Below, in pieces: positions 6,302-7,598 of a DNA stretch of 7,598 nt; position 1 is the first letter of the stretch; each line of letters begins with the position of its first letter. This DNA is from CAMPJU01 sp046566095 (GTDB lineage: Bacteria; Pseudomonadota; Gammaproteobacteria; Xanthomonadales; Xanthomonadaceae): assembly GCA_046566095.1 (NCBI GenBank), contig JBKHXI010000166.1, positions 1 through 7,598 of the forward strand. Direction: 5' to 3'. Made by a program: the position numbers and the translations under genes. The notes beneath the pieces are model-generated. The model ran no database searches. It was not told where the DNA came from and saw nothing but the letters and a program-made list of their open reading frames with translations.

Positions 6302-7570
6302 ATGAAGCGCTACCTGGTCGGCGGCGCGGTGCGCGACCGCCTGCTCGGGCTGCCGCCGGGCGACCGCGACTGGGTGGTGGTCGGGGAAACCCCGCAGGCG
6401 ATGGCCGCGCGCGGCTTCCGCGCGGTCGGCCGCGACTTCCCGGTGTTCCTGCACCCGGACACCGGCGAGGAGCACGCGCTGGCGCGTACCGAGCGCAAGT
6501 CCGGGCGCGGGCACCGCGGCTTCGTGGTCGACGCCGATCCGTCGGTGACGCTGGAGGACGACCTCGCCCGTCGCGACTTCACCATCAACGCGATCGCCGA
6601 GGCCGAGGACGGCCGTCTCGTCGATCCCTACGGCGGCGCGCGCGACATCCAGGCGCGGGTGCTGCGCCACGTCGGCGAGGCCTTCGCCGAGGATCCGCTG
6701 CGGGTGCTGCGCGCAGCGCGGTTCATGGCCCGGTTCGCCCCGCTGGGCTTCCGGGTGGCCGACGAGACCATGGCGCTGATGCGCGAGATGGTCGCGGCCG
6801 GGGAACTGGCCGAACTCACACCCGAGCGCGTCTGGCAGGAACTCGAGCGCGCGCTGGCCGCGCCGGCCCCGTCGGCGTTCCTGCGCACGCTGCGCGACTG
6901 CGGCGCGCTGGCGGTGGTGCTGCCCGAGGTCGACGCGCTGTACGGCGTGCCGCAGCGTGCCGAATATCACCCCGAAGTGGATACCGGCGTGCACATCGAG
7001 CTGGTCTGCGACATGGCCGCGCGGCTGGCCCCGGGCGACACCGAGGTCGGCTTCGCGGCGCTGACCCACGATCTTGGCAAGGCGCTGACGCCGGAGGATG
7101 TGCTGCCGAAGCACATCGGCCACGAAGCCGCCGGCCTGGCGCCGCTGCGGGCGCTGTGCGATCGCCTGAAGGTGCCGACCGCGCATCGCCAGCTCGCGGT
7201 GCTGGCCTGCCGCGAGCACCTCAACATCCACCGCCTGTTCCAGCTGCGCGACCGTACCGTGTACGCCCTGCTGGTGCGCTGCGACGCCTTCCGCAAGCCG
7301 GCGCGGATGGCCCGGCTGGCGAAGGTATGCGAAGCCGACAAGCGCGGCCGCACCGGGCTGCAGGACGAACCCTACCCGCAGGCCGCCGAGCTGCTGCGCC
7401 TGCTGGATGCCGCGCGTGCCGTGCGCGCCGCCGATGTCGCCCGCGAGGGACTGGAAGGCCCGGCGCTGGGCGCCGCCCTGGAACGCGCCCGGATCACTGC
7501 GATCGCCGCCGCGCGCAGCGCACCCCCACCGCCCGCGCAGACATCCGGTGCCCCTGTAGGAGCTGCGTAA
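6302..7570 (+). CDS. cca: Multifunctional CCA protein (tRNA nucleotidyltransferase with HD domain)
   Basis: The 422-residue enzyme adds or repairs the 3'-CCA of tRNA from CTP and ATP without a template. It aligns almost without gaps to E. coli Cca (412 residues) as I recall it. The nucleotidyltransferase head has GGAVRD at 7-12, metal-binding Asp21 and Asp23 in GDRDWVVVG, Arg91 in RRDFTINA, and Arg137/Arg140 in DPLRVLRAARF, all at the same positions as in E. coli. An HD phosphohydrolase domain follows, with His256-Asp257 in LTHDLGK, as in enzymes that also have 2',3'-cyclic phosphodiesterase, 2'-nucleotidase and phosphatase activities. It starts 13 bases after the SDR stop, with a weak GAGG at 6287-6290 and no promoter of its own, so it is probably cotranscribed. 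The last residues, after about 405, are a Pro-rich tail ending VGAA, which is encoded by a REP-like repeat that also supplies the TAA stop. Confidence 0.97.
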   Translation: MKRYLVGGAVRDRLLGLPPGDRDWVVVGETPQAMAARGFRAVGRDFPVFLHPDTGEEHALARTERKSGRGHRGFVVDADPSVTLEDDLARRDFTINAIAEAEDGRLVDPYGGARDIQARVLRHVGEAFAEDPLRVLRAARFMARFAPLGFRVADETMALMREMVAAGELAELTPERVWQELERALAAPAPSAFLRTLRDCGALAVVLPEVDALYGVPQRAEYHPEVDTGVHIELVCDMAARLAPGDTEVGFAALTHDLGKALTPEDVLPKHIGHEAAGLAPLRALCDRLKVPTAHRQLAVLACREHLNIHRLFQLRDRTVYALLVRCDAFRKPARMARLAKVCEADKRGRTGLQDEPYPQAAELLRLLDAARAVRAADVAREGLEGPALGAALERARITAIAAARSAPPPPAQTSGAPVGAA

Positions 7571-7579
7571 GCTGCGACC
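7556..7579 (+). repeat. REP-like (SMAG/GTAG-type) repeat, copy 4, overlapping the cca 3' end
   Basis: This copy starts GTAGGAGC and ends TGCGACC and is nearly identical to copy 2 (two differences over 24 bases). Its first 15 bases are the last four sense codons and the stop codon of cca. The central hairpin is weak here (AGC/GCT arms), because the change to TAA at the loop removes one pair present in copy 2. It may act in 3'-end stability of the cca message, but no terminator U-tract follows within the window. Confidence 0.75.
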
Positions 7580-7598
7580 GGCCCGCGGACTCCGGCGG

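Noticed and set aside
5254..6303. Minus-strand open frame of 349 codons antisense to the SDR gene
   Set aside because: Composition-driven shadow of the SDR gene with no motifs and no start signals.
6164..7231. Minus-strand open frame of 355 codons antisense to cca
   Set aside because: Antisense to a gene whose catalytic residues match E. coli Cca position by position; the His/Arg/Gln-rich translation has no family resemblance.
1..7598. New defence, mobile or biosynthetic system
   Set aside because: All four genes belong to recognised families with intact key motifs, apart from the Arg132 change in the SDR. The only mobile-type sequences are short REP-like repeats, with no transposase, integrase, CRISPR array or toxin-antitoxin pair in the window.

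Overview
This is a very GC-rich window, probably from a gammaproteobacterium of the Xanthomonadales (a Lysobacter/Luteimonas/Xanthomonas-like genome). That assignment is inferred from several things: a large TonB-dependent receptor of the style common in that group, short GTAG-headed REP-like repeats of the kind described as SMAG elements in Stenotrophomonas, leaderless-type starts with a -10 box directly before the ATG, and a full-length bacterial multifunctional CCA protein. No database search was possible, so genus is not claimed.

Layout. Bases 1-140 hold a cluster of three short REP-like repeats in alternating orientation. A strong rho-independent terminator on the minus strand (153-190) ends a 969-residue TonB-dependent outer-membrane receptor gene (210-3119, minus). 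A 228-base divergent intergenic region (3120-3347) carries the receptor's Shine-Dalgarno sequence and a candidate promoter in an AT-rich island. On the other strand it carries a -10 box placed for leaderless transcription of a soluble lytic transglycosylase gene. The plus strand then has three tightly packed genes: slt-type lytic transglycosylase (3348-5360), an NAD(P)-binding atypical SDR of the NDUFA9-like type (5386-6288), and cca (6302-7570). A fourth REP-like repeat overlaps the 3' end of cca and supplies its stop codon.

How the genes relate. The receptor is an independent outer-membrane uptake unit of unknown substrate. The three plus-strand genes lie 25 and 13 bases apart and probably share transcription, with a second leaderless-type -10 box before the SDR gene. 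Their functions (peptidoglycan turnover, probable nucleotide-cofactor-linked housekeeping, tRNA 3'-end maturation) are not an obvious single pathway; this looks like a conserved housekeeping cluster.

I see no CRISPR array, rRNA or tRNA gene, phage, toxin-antitoxin or defence module, and no convincing new biological system. The points most worth a second look are the REP repeat that recoded the end of cca, the two consecutive leaderless-type starts, the six close cysteine pairs in the receptor, and the Lys-to-Arg change in the SDR active-site motif. Very long open frames antisense to the real genes are products of GC-rich codon use and are not annotated.
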